A stretch of 64,000 bases of DNA, from contig QYZZ01000019.1 in assembly GCA_003838145.1 (NCBI GenBank), positions 46,888 through 110,887 on the forward strand, written 5' to 3'. Under the pieces are notes generated by a model. The model had not been told where the DNA came from, made no database searches, and saw nothing but the letters and a program-made list of their open reading frames with translations. A program made the translations under genes and the position numbers. Each line of letters opens with the position of its first letter. Position 1 is the first letter of the stretch. The DNA is from Tindallia sp. MSAO_Bac2 (lineage in GTDB: Bacteria; Bacillota; Clostridia; Peptostreptococcales; Tindalliaceae). Below are positions 51,018 through 59,942 of the stretch, piece after piece.

Positions 51018-52118
51018 ATGGAAAGCAAAGATAAAACAAATATCCGTAAACTGCTCCGGGAAAACATTCAGCAGTTAACACCATACCAGGTCATTCCGGA
51101 AACACCTGCCGTTAAACTGGATGCTAACGAAAACAACTGGCTTGCTGGCTGGTTTCAGGATGAGTTGGCGAAAAAAATCAAAGAGATACCACTGCATCAG
51201 TATCCGGATACTGACTGTACGGAGCTGAGAAAAAAACTGGCTGAACTGAACGAAGTAGAGCATCAGCAAGTGCTGACAGGTGTCGGATCGGATCAGATTA
51301 TTTCCTGGATTATTCAGGCTTTTGTGGAACCGGGAGATGGCGTGGTTACCATGAATCCAACCTTTGGTATGTACGCCATTGATACCCTGATGGCTGATGG
51401 AGCTCTGCTGGAGGTATCACTGGATCAAAACTTCCAGTTTCAGCCTGAGCCTTTTCTGACGATGATTCATGAAGAGGGACCAAAGGTAGTCTTTATTACC
51501 AACCCCAACAATCCTACGGGAGGAATCATTCCCCGGCATGTCCTGGAAAAAGTGCTGCTGGCTATTCCGGCAGAAACAGTTGTTGTATTGGATGAGGCTT
51601 ATTATGAATTTCATGGAGAGACCCTGGCAGATAAAATCATGGCCTATCCCAATCTGATTGTTCTAAGAACGCTTTCCAAAGCTTATGGCCTGGCAGGAGT
51701 GAGAGTAGGCTATGCTCTGGCATCAGATGAAATGATTGATGCCATCAGTTGCGTTAAGCCACCCTATCACATGAGCAGCTTGGATCAGGCTGCTGCCCTT
51801 GTCTGTCTTGAAATGATTCCAAAAGTAAAGGAAGAACTGGTTAATGTGATTCGCTGGAGAGAAAACATGAAAAACTTTTTGATCCAGCTAAAAAATAATG
51901 GAAGGGACTCCCAACTGGAGGTATTCCCTTCCGCCGCCAATTTCATTTTGATCCGAACGCCGCATGCAGAAAAACTTAACCAGCGGTTAAAGGAGCATCA
52001 GATCAGCGTAAGAGGATACGGTACTGAAGGCATTCTGGCAAACTGTCTGCGAATTACCATTGGAACCGCAGAGGAAAATGTAATGTTGCAGGAAACCATA
52101 GAAGAATACTATAAATAA
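51018..52118 (+). CDS. hisC: Histidinol-phosphate aminotransferase
   Basis: The 366-residue fold-type I PLP enzyme has LDANENNWLAGWF, TGVGSDQIISWIIQAFVEPG, FITNPNNPTGG, LDEAYYEFHG and LRTLSKAYGLAGVRVGYALA with the PLP Lys. It transaminates imidazoleacetol phosphate. A GTG at 50988 opens the frame, but AAGGAG at 51003-51008 lies 9 bases before ATG 51018, so the shorter start is used. Confidence 0.95.
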   Translation: MESKDKTNIRKLLRENIQQLTPYQVIPETPAVKLDANENNWLAGWFQDELAKKIKEIPLHQYPDTDCTELRKKLAELNEVEHQQVLTGVGSDQIISWIIQAFVEPGDGVVTMNPTFGMYAIDTLMADGALLEVSLDQNFQFQPEPFLTMIHEEGPKVVFITNPNNPTGGIIPRHVLEKVLLAIPAETVVVLDEAYYEFHGETLADKIMAYPNLIVLRTLSKAYGLAGVRVGYALASDEMIDAISCVKPPYHMSSLDQAAALVCLEMIPKVKEELVNVIRWRENMKNFLIQLKNNGRDSQLEVFPSAANFILIRTPHAEKLNQRLKEHQISVRGYGTEGILANCLRITIGTAEENVMLQETIEEYYK

Positions 52119-52131
52119 AGGAGTAACAGAT

Positions 52132-52725
52132 ATGGCCAACAGAACAGGAAAGGTTACACGGAATACCTCTGAAACAAATGTGACGGTAGTGGTTGACATT
52201 GATGGGAGCGGAAAATCCGACATCGATACTGGCGTAGGATTTTTGGATCACATGCTGAACCAGGTGGCAAAACATGGGCTGATGGATTTATCAGTAAAAG
52301 CTCAGGGGGACAGACACATAGATGACCATCACACCGTTGAAGATACGGGCATTGTCATGGGGCAGGCTCTTCATAAAGCCCTGGGCGAAAAAGCAGGAAT
52401 AAAACGGTATGCCTGTGCCCATACGCCTATGGATGAAGCACTTTCCCGGGTTACAATGGATTTCAGCGGAAGGCCCTACCTGCATTTTGATGTGCTGTTT
52501 AAATCGGATAGAGTCGGAAGCTTTGAAGTTCAGCTGGTAGAGGAATTTTTCAGAGCACTGGCTGTACATGCAGGTATAACCTTACACATCAGTACGCTTT
52601 ACGGAGAAAACGATCATCATATTATTGAAACAATTTTCAAAGCCTTCGGGAGGGCAATGGATGAAGCAACCCGGATAGATGAACGAATTCAGGGAGCGCT
52701 GTCAACGAAGGGTAATTTATCCTGA
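52132..52725 (+). CDS. hisB: Imidazoleglycerol-phosphate dehydratase (monofunctional)
   Basis: The 197-residue HisB contains the two diagnostic His-rich repeats, FLDHMLNQVAKHG and GDRHIDDHHTVEDTGIVMGQ, then YGENDHHIIETIFKAFGRAM. These bind the di-manganese site. The N-terminal histidinol-phosphatase domain of the enterobacterial bifunctional HisB is absent, so that step must be carried out by a gene elsewhere. AAAGGAG precedes the ATG. Confidence 0.96.
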   Translation: MANRTGKVTRNTSETNVTVVVDIDGSGKSDIDTGVGFLDHMLNQVAKHGLMDLSVKAQGDRHIDDHHTVEDTGIVMGQALHKALGEKAGIKRYACAHTPMDEALSRVTMDFSGRPYLHFDVLFKSDRVGSFEVQLVEEFFRALAVHAGITLHISTLYGENDHHIIETIFKAFGRAMDEATRIDERIQGALSTKGNLS

Positions 52726-52756
52726 CGCAGTATTTGTAAGGACTGGGGGTGGTATC

Positions 52757-53365
52757 GTGATTGCTGTTATTGATTATGAGATGGGTAATTTAAAAAGTGT
52801 TGAAAAAGCCTTTATTAAAATGGGATATGATGCACGTGTGACCGACAGAATATCTGTGGTTAAAGATGCCAGTGCTATTGTGATTCCGGGTGTGGGTGCA
52901 TTTCCTGATGCTATGGATCAACTGGAAAAAAAAGGCCTGATCGATATAATTCAAAAGCAGGTATCCGGAGGGAAACCGGTACTGGGTATCTGTCTTGGAA
53001 TGCAGGTAATGTTCGATAAAGGATTTGAAGGCGCAGAAAGAAAGGGGTTAGGATTGATTCCTGGAACCATTCAGCGTATACCTGCAGGAGTCAAAATCCC
53101 TCATATGGGTTGGAATCGGTTAAAAATATACCGAAAAAGCCCTGTTATGGAAACAATTGAAGACGGAACGTATGCTTATTTTGTTCACTCTTACTATGCA
53201 ACGGATGTGCCGGAAGAGTATATCGCGGCTGTGACAGACTATGGAGTCACCATACCGGCGATTGTGCAAAAGGATAATGTATATGGACTTCAGTTTCATC
53301 CGGAGAAAAGCAGTGAAAAAGGATTGCAGATGATAAAAAACTACGGGGAGCTGAGTAAATGCTGA
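52757..53365 (+). CDS. hisH: Imidazole glycerol phosphate synthase, glutaminase subunit
   Basis: The 202-residue class-I glutamine amidotransferase has VIPGVGAFPDAMDQLEKKGL, LGICLGMQVMFDKGFE with the nucleophilic Cys, and the triad His/Glu in GLQFHPEKSSEKGL. It supplies ammonia to HisF. The start is GTG 52757 after GGGGGTGG; the longer frame from 52679 lies inside hisB. It overlaps hisA by seven bases. Confidence 0.95.
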   Translation: MIAVIDYEMGNLKSVEKAFIKMGYDARVTDRISVVKDASAIVIPGVGAFPDAMDQLEKKGLIDIIQKQVSGGKPVLGICLGMQVMFDKGFEGAERKGLGLIPGTIQRIPAGVKIPHMGWNRLKIYRKSPVMETIEDGTYAYFVHSYYATDVPEEYIAAVTDYGVTIPAIVQKDNVYGLQFHPEKSSEKGLQMIKNYGELSKC

Positions 53366-54072
53366 TTTATCCTGCCATTGATATAAAAAGTGGAAACTGT
53401 GTACGACTGACACAAGGAATGAAGGATGCTGAAACCGTATATTTCAAACATCCATGGAAAGTAGCTCTTGACTGGCAGAAGCAGGGAGCCAGGCAGCTTC
53501 ATCTGGTAGACCTGGATGGTGCATTTGACGGAGTCTCTCAAAACCTGGAAAGCATCAGAGAAATCATTGACCGGGTGGATATTCCAGTTCAGATTGGCGG
53601 CGGCATACGCAGTCTTGAAGCCATGGAACAGCTGCTTGAACTGGGAGCCTGGAGATGTATTCTGGGAACGAAAGCCCTGGAGGACACTAAAATGCTGGAA
53701 GAGGCATTGGAAAAATTTGGTGACCGGGTGGTTGTTTCAGTAGATGCAAAAGACGGGAAAGTAGCCGTGGAAGGATGGACCAAAGTAGGAGACAGAGATG
53801 CACTGGAATTTGCATCTATACTGCAGTCAATGGGGTTAAAAACCCTGGTATATACTGATATTGCAAGAGACGGAATGCTTCAGGGACCAAATTTTGAAGC
53901 GTTGAAAAGACTGAGAGAAGCAGTATCAATGGAAATAATTGCCTCCGGAGGTGTGTCTTCCCTGGAGGATCTGATCCGCCTCAAAGACATGGGAGCGGAC
54001 GGTGCTATTGTTGGTAAAGCCCTTTACGAGGGAGCCGTTACGATGCAGGAAATAGGAGGGGCAAACCTATGA
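53359..54072 (+). CDS. hisA: ProFAR isomerase
   Basis: The 237-residue beta-alpha barrel carries the catalytic Asp pair in [16 protein letters not shown] and [14 protein letters not shown], together with the phosphate loops [12 protein letters not shown] and [14 protein letters not shown]. It performs the Amadori rearrangement of ProFAR. Its end overlaps hisF (ATGA at 54069). Confidence 0.96.
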   Translation: MLIYPAIDIKSGNCVRLTQGMKDAETVYFKHPWKVALDWQKQGARQLHLVDLDGAFDGVSQNLESIREIIDRVDIPVQIGGGIRSLEAMEQLLELGAWRCILGTKALEDTKMLEEALEKFGDRVVVSVDAKDGKVAVEGWTKVGDRDALEFASILQSMGLKTLVYTDIARDGMLQGPNFEALKRLREAVSMEIIASGGVSSLEDLIRLKDMGADGAIVGKALYEGAVTMQEIGGANL

Positions 54073-54824
54073 TTACAAAAAGAATTGTTCCCTGCCTGGA
54101 TGTTAACCAGGGGCGGGTAGTGAAAGGAGTTAATTTTGTTAACCTGGTGGACGCAGGAGATCCGGTCCAGATTGCAGCCGAGTATGACCGGCAGGGGGCA
54201 GACGAACTGGTTTTTCTGGATATTACTGCTTCCAATGAGGATAGAGATATCATCCTGGATGTTGTGAGTCAGACAGCAGAACAGGTATTTATCCCTTTGA
54301 CGGTAGGAGGCGGTATCCGGTCAGTTGATGACTTTCGCCAGGTTTTAAAAGCCGGTGCTGATAAGGTTTCAATCAATTCTGCAGCGGTGAGAGACCCGGA
54401 ACTGATCACACGATGTGCCGACAGGTTTGGCAATCAGGCGGTGGTGGTGGCCATCGATGTGAAGAAACAGAAGGATGGAGAATACCATGTCTACGTAAAA
54501 GGCGGCCGGGAAGATACCGGAAAAGAGGCAGTAAGCTGGGCAAAGGAAGCGGAAAAATGTGGAGCCGGCGAAATCCTTCTGACCAGTATGGATAAGGATG
54601 GAACTAAATCCGGCTATGATCTGGAAATAACGCAAAAGATCAGTGAGGCGGTAAATATTCCTGTTATTGCTTCTGGAGGAGCCGGATCCATGGAAGATTT
54701 TTTCAATGCGTTTACAAGGGGAAAAGCCGATGCAGCACTGGCAGCATCTTTATTTCATTTTAGGGAGATTGACATTCCGCAGCTAAAGAGGTATCTTAAA
54801 GAAAAAGGGCTTGTAATTCGATAA
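54069..54824 (+). CDS. hisF: Imidazole glycerol phosphate synthase, cyclase subunit
   Basis: The 251-residue barrel has [20 protein letters not shown] with the first catalytic Asp, [20 protein letters not shown], and [18 protein letters not shown] with the second. Together with HisH it produces imidazole glycerol phosphate and AICAR. It starts at the four-base overlap with hisA and is followed by hisIE after 10 bases. Confidence 0.96.
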   Translation: MITKRIVPCLDVNQGRVVKGVNFVNLVDAGDPVQIAAEYDRQGADELVFLDITASNEDRDIILDVVSQTAEQVFIPLTVGGGIRSVDDFRQVLKAGADKVSINSAAVRDPELITRCADRFGNQAVVVAIDVKKQKDGEYHVYVKGGREDTGKEAVSWAKEAEKCGAGEILLTSMDKDGTKSGYDLEITQKISEAVNIPVIASGGAGSMEDFFNAFTRGKADAALAASLFHFREIDIPQLKRYLKEKGLVIR

Positions 54825-54834
54825 GGAGGAACAC

Positions 54835-55494
54835 GTGTATATGTGTAGTGACAGGCAGGGAACAAGTGGTGATTTAACAGAAACGACGGATCTCTTTTTT
54901 GATGAAAAAGGACTGATTCCAGCAATTATTCAGGATGAATCCACAGGCGAGGTACTGATGATGGCCTATATGAATCGGGAATCCCTGGAAAAAACCCTGG
55001 AAACAGGTTCAACCTGGTTTTACAGCCGAAGTCGGCAGGCTTTATGGAATAAGGGTGAAACATCCGGGAACACACAGATGGTGAAAGAGATTCGCTATGA
55101 CTGTGATGGAGATACACTGCTGATTCAGGTTGAGCAAACCGGTGCTGCATGTCATACTGGTGAAAAGAGCTGTTTTTACAGGGAATTGGTGGAATCAGAC
55201 AGTGGAGGTCGCCACCAGCAGATTCTGAAAACCCTGGAAAGCATTATTAAAGAGCGCCACGAAAACCCTAAAGAGGGATCCTATACAAACTATTTATTTG
55301 ATAATGGACTGGATAAAATCCTTAAAAAAGTAGGCGAAGAAGCATCAGAAGTGATTATTGCTTCGAAAAATGAAAACAAGACTGATTTAATTGGAGAAAT
55401 CAGTGATTTAATCTACCATATGATGGTTTTAATGGAAGAAAAAAAGGTGAGTCTTGAAGAAGTGGCAGATGAACTGATTCATAGACATCAATAA
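54835..55494 (+). CDS. hisIE: Bifunctional phosphoribosyl-AMP cyclohydrolase / phosphoribosyl-ATP pyrophosphatase
   Basis: The 219-residue fusion has an N-terminal HisI domain ([40 protein letters not shown], the metal-binding [13 protein letters not shown] and [10 protein letters not shown]) and a C-terminal HisE domain ([36 protein letters not shown]). The first start is GTG 54835, 5 bases after AAGGAGG; ATG 54841 is also possible. It closes the his operon, after which a terminator is found. Confidence 0.95.
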   Translation: MYMCSDRQGTSGDLTETTDLFFDEKGLIPAIIQDESTGEVLMMAYMNRESLEKTLETGSTWFYSRSRQALWNKGETSGNTQMVKEIRYDCDGDTLLIQVEQTGAACHTGEKSCFYRELVESDSGGRHQQILKTLESIIKERHENPKEGSYTNYLFDNGLDKILKKVGEEASEVIIASKNENKTDLIGEISDLIYHMMVLMEEKKVSLEEVADELIHRHQ

Positions 55495-55506
55495 TAAAAC
55501 GGATGG

Positions 55507-55545
55507 CAAAAAGCCCTGGGAAAACCCCTGGGCTTGTCTTTTACT
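55507..55545 (+). terminator. Terminator of the his operon
   Basis: AAGCCC and GGGCTT, with an inner GGG/CCC and one mismatch, form a hairpin followed by a T-rich tail. Confidence 0.7.
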
Positions 55546-55563
55546 ATGAAAGGATGGTGGCGG

Positions 55564-56382
55564 ATGAACCTGAAAGACTACTCGGAGATGGCCCTGGAAT
55601 TTATGGAAAACGGACAGGAAAACCTGGTTTCAGCATCGGATGCTCTTCGTGATGAAGTGAGCGGGCTTAAAATGTATGAAGCACCCATCTTTGGGGCTGC
55701 TTCCGCAGGTGATTCTTTATTTAAAAGACTGAAGGAGGAAGGAATTGTAGGATCTCATCACCGGCTGCCGGAAGAATGGCTTCAGGAAGCGCAGACTGTC
55801 ATTTCTTTTTTTGCCCCCTTTACCTTGCCTGTGCGAAAGAGCAATAGCAGGAATATGATCTGGCCCTCCGATGAATGGCTTCATGCAAGAATTGAAGGAC
55901 AAAAATTTCTCAATTTATTGCTTCAGTATCTTAAAGCTGAAACTGAAAAATTCGGATATTTATGCGTTATTCCTTCTCAGAGCCAGCTTTTTAAAAGTGA
56001 TGACCAGAAGAAACATACCAGCAACTGGTCCGAACGCCATGTTGCACATATTTGCGGACTCGGAACCTTCAGCCTTTCAAAAGGACTCATTACTGAAAAA
56101 GGAGTTGCCGGCCGTTTTGGAAGTCTGGTGACAAACTTAAAAATTAAGCCGGAGAAAGAACGCCCTTATTCTCAGTATGATGAATACTGTACCTACTGTG
56201 GTGCTTGCATTGACAACTGTCCTGCGAAGGCAATCAATCTTCGTGAAGGAAAGAAACATGAACCCTGCTGTGATTATATTAATTTCATAAGAAAAAAGGA
56301 AGCCCCCCGGTATGGCTGTGGTAAGTGCCAGGTATCTGTCCCCTGCGAAGACCAGATTCCTGCAGACGTTAGAAATAGGTGA
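55564..56382 (+). CDS. QueG-like 4Fe-4S protein (COG1600-type)
   Basis: The 272-residue protein resembles the core of epoxyqueuosine reductase: an N-terminal region ending in VAHICGLGTFSLSKGLITEK, then a ferredoxin-like cluster with YCTYCGACIDNCPAKAINLR, and a later CCDYINFIRKKEAPRYGCGK with further cysteines. HEAT repeats of full QueG and an obvious cobalamin site are not evident, so annotation as a true tRNA-modifying enzyme would be unsafe. AAAGGA at 55549-55554 fixes ATG 55564. It follows the his operon terminator. Confidence 0.75.
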   Translation: MNLKDYSEMALEFMENGQENLVSASDALRDEVSGLKMYEAPIFGAASAGDSLFKRLKEEGIVGSHHRLPEEWLQEAQTVISFFAPFTLPVRKSNSRNMIWPSDEWLHARIEGQKFLNLLLQYLKAETEKFGYLCVIPSQSQLFKSDDQKKHTSNWSERHVAHICGLGTFSLSKGLITEKGVAGRFGSLVTNLKIKPEKERPYSQYDEYCTYCGACIDNCPAKAINLREGKKHEPCCDYINFIRKKEAPRYGCGKCQVSVPCEDQIPADVRNR

Positions 56383-56449
56383 AAGGACCAGTACAATGTG
56401 ATAAAATAAGATTGAGATCAATATCCCCTGCAGGAGGCTGACGCCTGTT

Positions 56450-56986
56450 ATGAGAAAAATATCTACAATATTTAGTTTTATTATTATCCTTATTTTGCTG
56501 GGATTAATGGTGTGGCAACAATGGGAAATGAGCCAGCTCCAGCAAGAGGTAAATTTATTGCGGAAAGAAACAGAAAAATATGAACGTTATCTGGCCAGGT
56601 ATCAGGAAGATTTTCAGCTGATTTACCAGGGGACTCGTGCTGGTCTTACTGAAGAGCAATTAAATGATGAGCGGGACAGGATGCGCCAGTCTGTTTCAGA
56701 AGATAGCTATACAGAATTATTAAAACAGTTGAAAATGCGAGAAGAGGACCAGCAGGCATCATTCTGGATTCCGGGACAGAATTATGGTCTGATTGTTTTT
56801 CAGTACTATGGTGTCTCCTCAGACGAATATACTGTCCGGTCGGTGATGACAAGACCATATCATTTGCACGTCTACCTTGAAAATATTAACTCAGTTACTT
56901 TTGATGGAAATCGGCAGGGACAGGTAATGGTGATCAAGTTGGATGGAGACTATCAACAACAGTTTCTTCAGATTCTTAAGTGGTAA
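56450..56986 (+). CDS. Membrane-anchored coiled-coil hypothetical protein
   Basis: The 178-residue protein has one N-terminal membrane segment (ISTIFSFIIILILLGLMVW), a charged heptad-like stretch (WEMSQLQQEVNLLRKETEKY) that looks like a short coiled coil, and a C-terminal soluble domain of strands. I do not recognise a family. It is probably anchored in the cytoplasmic membrane with its domain outside. AGGAGG lies about 13 bases before the ATG, somewhat far. No operon partner is obvious. Confidence 0.65.
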   Translation: MRKISTIFSFIIILILLGLMVWQQWEMSQLQQEVNLLRKETEKYERYLARYQEDFQLIYQGTRAGLTEEQLNDERDRMRQSVSEDSYTELLKQLKMREEDQQASFWIPGQNYGLIVFQYYGVSSDEYTVRSVMTRPYHLHVYLENINSVTFDGNRQGQVMVIKLDGDYQQQFLQILKW

Positions 56987-57042
56987 ACAACTTATTTTTT
57001 TGAAAAATGAAATCATATTGTAATGATTTTTGAGACTCAAAG

Positions 57043-57068
57043 CCACTATACTGATAGTAGAGTGGCTA
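57043..57068 (+). repeat. Short inverted repeat upstream of pepV
   Basis: AGCCACT and AGTGGCT enclose a 12-base loop, about 35 bases before the pepV start. It could end transcription from the preceding gene or act as an operator; there is no T-run. Confidence 0.3.
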
Positions 57069-57102
57069 TTTATATGTAAGTGACGAACTGGAGGGAAAGA
57101 CG

Positions 57103-58503
57103 ATGAAAAATGCAGACAGGATTGTTGAAAACTACCGGGAAAAAATCGTCCAGTCGGTATGTGATCTTATCAGGATTAGAAGCGTTAAATCCGAGGAAAT
57201 GCCGGGAAAACCCTTTGGAGAAGGAATAAACCAGGCACTGGAACATATACTGAAAGAAGCGGATTCTCTGGGTTTTAAAACAGAAAATGCCAGTGGATAT
57301 GCCGGTCATGCAGATTTTGGAGACGGAGAAGAGACATTGGGAGTACTGGTTCACCTGGATGTTGTGCCGGAAGGAGAAGACTGGTCCTACCCGCCTTACG
57401 GAGGAGAAATTCATGAAGGCCATATTTATGGGCGCGGTGCCATCGATAATAAAGGGCCGGCGGTAGCTTCTCTTTATGCTATGAAAGCCTTAAAAGATGC
57501 AGGAGTAAATCCAAAAAGAAAAATCAGGCTTATTTTCGGTACGGATGAGGAATCCGGCTGGAAGGATTTGGATTATTACTTCCAACACTATCCCAAGCCG
57601 GACCTGGGATTTAGTCCGGACGCATCATTTCCCGTTATACACGGTGAAAAGGGAATTCAGATCTTTAAGCTTGTTCAGGGGATGGCGACAGACGACAAGC
57701 CAATACAGCTGGTGCGGCTGGAAGGTGGAAATGCGCCCAATATGGTCCCGGACCGGTGTGAAATTGAATTATCAATGGCTGAAAATGTAAAACAGATGCT
57801 GGGAAATGACCTGGAGGAGTTTGTGAAAAAAACCGGTTATGAGCTGAGTATGGAACCCAGCGGTGAGCATATGCTTATCAAGGCTAAAGGAATTTCTGCC
57901 CACGGAAGCAGACCTCAAAAAGGAAAAAATGCTATCTCTCATTTGCTCTTATTTTTAGCACAGTGTCCTGGGTTGAATGAATCTCTGAAAAAATTTGCTG
58001 TGTTTTATAAAGATAAAATCGGCCTGGAAGTTAATGGGGAGTCTATTGGATGTGGTTTTCAGGATGAGGTATCCGGTAAGCTCGTGTTCAATGTGGGAAG
58101 AATACAAGCGTCAAGTGAATCCCTTCAATTGACTGTAAATACCAGATCGCCCATCACTCTGACAGCGGATGAGGTATTTGGAGGAATCAAAAAAGAACTG
58201 GCAGGCAATGATATGAAGCTGGAAATTGATGAAGTTATTGATCCTCTCTATGTTCCGGAAGATGATGAACTTGTCAGGCAGCTGATGGATGTGTACAGAG
58301 AAGTGACCGGTGATATGGAAAGCAGACCTATCACTATCGGAGGCGGAACCTACGCAAGAGCATTACCGAAGGCTGTTGCCTTTGGCGCCCTGTTCCCGGG
58401 ACAGGACGAACTGGCCCATCAGAAGAATGAATGCATCGCCATTGAGGATTTGATGAAAATGACTGTGATTTATGCGAAAGCTTTATTTGCACTAACCACA
58501 TAA
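57103..58503 (+). CDS. pepV: M20 dipeptidase (PepV family)
   Basis: The 466-residue zinc dipeptidase has LGVLVHLDVVPEGEDW, IYGRGAIDNKGPAVASLYAM (bridging Asp) and FGTDEESGWKDLDYYFQH, then the lid-domain ISAHGSRPQKGKNAISHLLL and a late ITIGGGTYARALPKAVAFGA. It hydrolyses dipeptides in the cytoplasm, in keeping with a peptide/amino-acid-fermenting lifestyle. GGAGGG lies 10 bases before the ATG. A terminator follows. Confidence 0.93.
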   Translation: MKNADRIVENYREKIVQSVCDLIRIRSVKSEEMPGKPFGEGINQALEHILKEADSLGFKTENASGYAGHADFGDGEETLGVLVHLDVVPEGEDWSYPPYGGEIHEGHIYGRGAIDNKGPAVASLYAMKALKDAGVNPKRKIRLIFGTDEESGWKDLDYYFQHYPKPDLGFSPDASFPVIHGEKGIQIFKLVQGMATDDKPIQLVRLEGGNAPNMVPDRCEIELSMAENVKQMLGNDLEEFVKKTGYELSMEPSGEHMLIKAKGISAHGSRPQKGKNAISHLLLFLAQCPGLNESLKKFAVFYKDKIGLEVNGESIGCGFQDEVSGKLVFNVGRIQASSESLQLTVNTRSPITLTADEVFGGIKKELAGNDMKLEIDEVIDPLYVPEDDELVRQLMDVYREVTGDMESRPITIGGGTYARALPKAVAFGALFPGQDELAHQKNECIAIEDLMKMTVIYAKALFALTT

Positions 58504-58518
58504 ACTAATAAAGACTGA

Positions 58519-58553
58519 GGCAAACAGTGATAAACTACTGTTTGTCTTTTTTT
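58519..58553 (+). terminator. Terminator after pepV
   Basis: CAAACAGT (58521-58528) pairs with ACTGTTTG (58537-58544); a long T-run follows. Confidence 0.85.
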
Positions 58554-58591
58554 GCAAAAAATTAAATGGTTTAAATTAGAAAATTAAAGTG

Positions 58592-58620
58592 TTGATTTTT
58601 CTGAAAATACGTAGTAGTAT
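58592..58620 (+). promoter_or_regulatory. Promoter of the opine dehydrogenase-like gene
   Basis: TTGATT (58592-58597) and TAGTAT (58615-58620) are spaced by 17 bases. The 19-bp shared operator starts 3 bases after the -10 hexamer, so a bound protein would cover the transcription start. Confidence 0.6.
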
Positions 58621-58622
58621 GA

Positions 58623-58641
58623 TTGTAGGACAGCTGTACAA
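58623..58641 (+). promoter_or_regulatory. Shared 19-bp operator, copy A (opine dehydrogenase promoter)
   Basis: TTGTAGGACAGCTGTACAA is an imperfect palindrome with outer arms TTGTA/TACAA. It matches copies at 59900-59918 and 60811-60829 in length and at most positions. It is a candidate binding site for the FadR/GntR regulator encoded at 59943. Confidence 0.7.
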
Positions 58642-58666
58642 TAAGACAATAGGAGGAGGATCTGTT

Positions 58667-59761
58667 TTGACACGAGAAAAATTAAAATGGGCCGTTATTG
58701 GCGGAGGTAATGGTGGTCAGGCAGCGGCAGGCCACTTGGGAGTAAACGGATTTTCGGTACGATTATTTGATATTATGGAAGACACAGTGAACGCAATTAA
58801 TGATCAGGGTGGCATTAAAGTTGAAGGGGCAGTTAAAGGGTTTGGTAAAGTGGAGAAAGCAACATCTGATATAGCTGAAGCCATTGAAGATGCCGATATC
58901 ATCATGGTGATTTTACCGGCACTGTATCATAGGGATGTCGCTAAAAAACTGGCTCCACATATAAGAAGCACACAGATTTTATTTATTCACCCCGGAGCTA
59001 CTTTTGGTGCTTTTGAGTTTAAACAGGTTTTTGAAGAGGAAGGTGCTCCGGATAGTGTAATAATTGCAGAAGCTCAATCACTACTCTATGCTTGTAGGCT
59101 AAACAAGCCTGGATATGCGTCCATCAAGGGTATTAAGGATAATCTTATGGTAGCGGCCATACCGGCCTTTAAAACAGGAATGGTTGTAGAAAAAATTCAG
59201 CAGGCATTTTCAACGGTAATTGCAGGTAAAAATGTACTCGATACCAGTTTGAATAATTTAAATGCTATTATGCATCCAGGCCCTACATTGTTAAACACAT
59301 CCATGATAGAATCTCCCTATGACTGGAGATATTATTGGGATGGTGTGACACCAACTATTGGAGCTTATATTGAAAAAATGGATATGGAAAGAGTAGACCT
59401 GGGTAAAAAAATGGGGCTGGAATTAGAGCCGGTTCTACAAATGTATAGAACCTTGTACAACGTTGAAGGTGAAACACTAACCGAAGTGGTTAAGAAAAAT
59501 AAGGCTTACGAAGAAGTAATGGGACAAAAGAGAGTGGATACCCGATATATGTTGGAGGATGTCCCTATGAGTCTTTATCCCTTTGTTTCCATGGCGCAGC
59601 AGCTTGGTACACCTTTCGAAAAAATGGAAATCGTTTGCAAATTCAGCTCCTATCTGCTGGACAGGGATTTTATACAGGAAGCCAGAACTATGAAAACATT
59701 AGGATTTGAAAACATGACAGCAGAAGAAATCATCCAATATGCAGAAACCGGAAAAAAATAA
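58667..59761 (+). CDS. NAD(P)-dependent opine (octopine/nopaline) dehydrogenase-like protein
   Basis: The 364-residue protein has a Rossmann start (WAVIGGGNGGQAAAGHLGVN) followed by an octopine_DH-type C-terminal domain (NNLNAIMHPGPTLLNTSMIE with the conserved His, and YYWDGVTPTIGAYIEKMDME). Family members reductively join, or oxidatively split, an amino acid and a 2-oxoacid. The start is TTG 58667, 7 bases after AGGAGGAGG (58651-58659). It shares an operator with the adjacent GntR gene and the TRAP transporter, so it probably cleaves an imported opine-like compound. Exact substrate unknown. Confidence 0.85.
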   Translation: MTREKLKWAVIGGGNGGQAAAGHLGVNGFSVRLFDIMEDTVNAINDQGGIKVEGAVKGFGKVEKATSDIAEAIEDADIIMVILPALYHRDVAKKLAPHIRSTQILFIHPGATFGAFEFKQVFEEEGAPDSVIIAEAQSLLYACRLNKPGYASIKGIKDNLMVAAIPAFKTGMVVEKIQQAFSTVIAGKNVLDTSLNNLNAIMHPGPTLLNTSMIESPYDWRYYWDGVTPTIGAYIEKMDMERVDLGKKMGLELEPVLQMYRTLYNVEGETLTEVVKKNKAYEEVMGQKRVDTRYMLEDVPMSLYPFVSMAQQLGTPFEKMEIVCKFSSYLLDRDFIQEARTMKTLGFENMTAEEIIQYAETGKK

Positions 59762-59789
59762 TCTCTTGTATTGGATAACAATACAAATC

Positions 59790-59817
59790 AAGAAACCATC
59801 CATTGATGGTTTCTTTT
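59790..59817 (+). terminator. Terminator after the opine dehydrogenase-like gene
   Basis: AAGAAACCATC pairs with GATGGTTTCTT around CATT and ends in TTTTC. Confidence 0.85.
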
Positions 59818-59899
59818 CGTGTCTTTTATGGAATAAATGAAACTTATATAGTGATAAAAAATTAACAAATTTTCGAATTTAAGTGATATTGCGCATTAT

Positions 59900-59918
59900 T
59901 TGTGGTACAATAGTACAA
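59900..59918 (+). promoter_or_regulatory. Shared 19-bp operator, copy B (gntR promoter)
   Basis: TTGTGGTACAATAGTACAA overlaps an extended -10 element (TGG before TACAAT, 59906-59911), so binding should repress transcription of gntR itself. The match to the other two copies is clear at both ends. Confidence 0.7.
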
Positions 59919-59942
59919 CAAGACAAAATGGAGTTGATATAT

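Noticed and set aside
52132..52725. Bifunctional HisB with phosphatase domain
   Set aside because: Length of 197 residues covers only the dehydratase domain.
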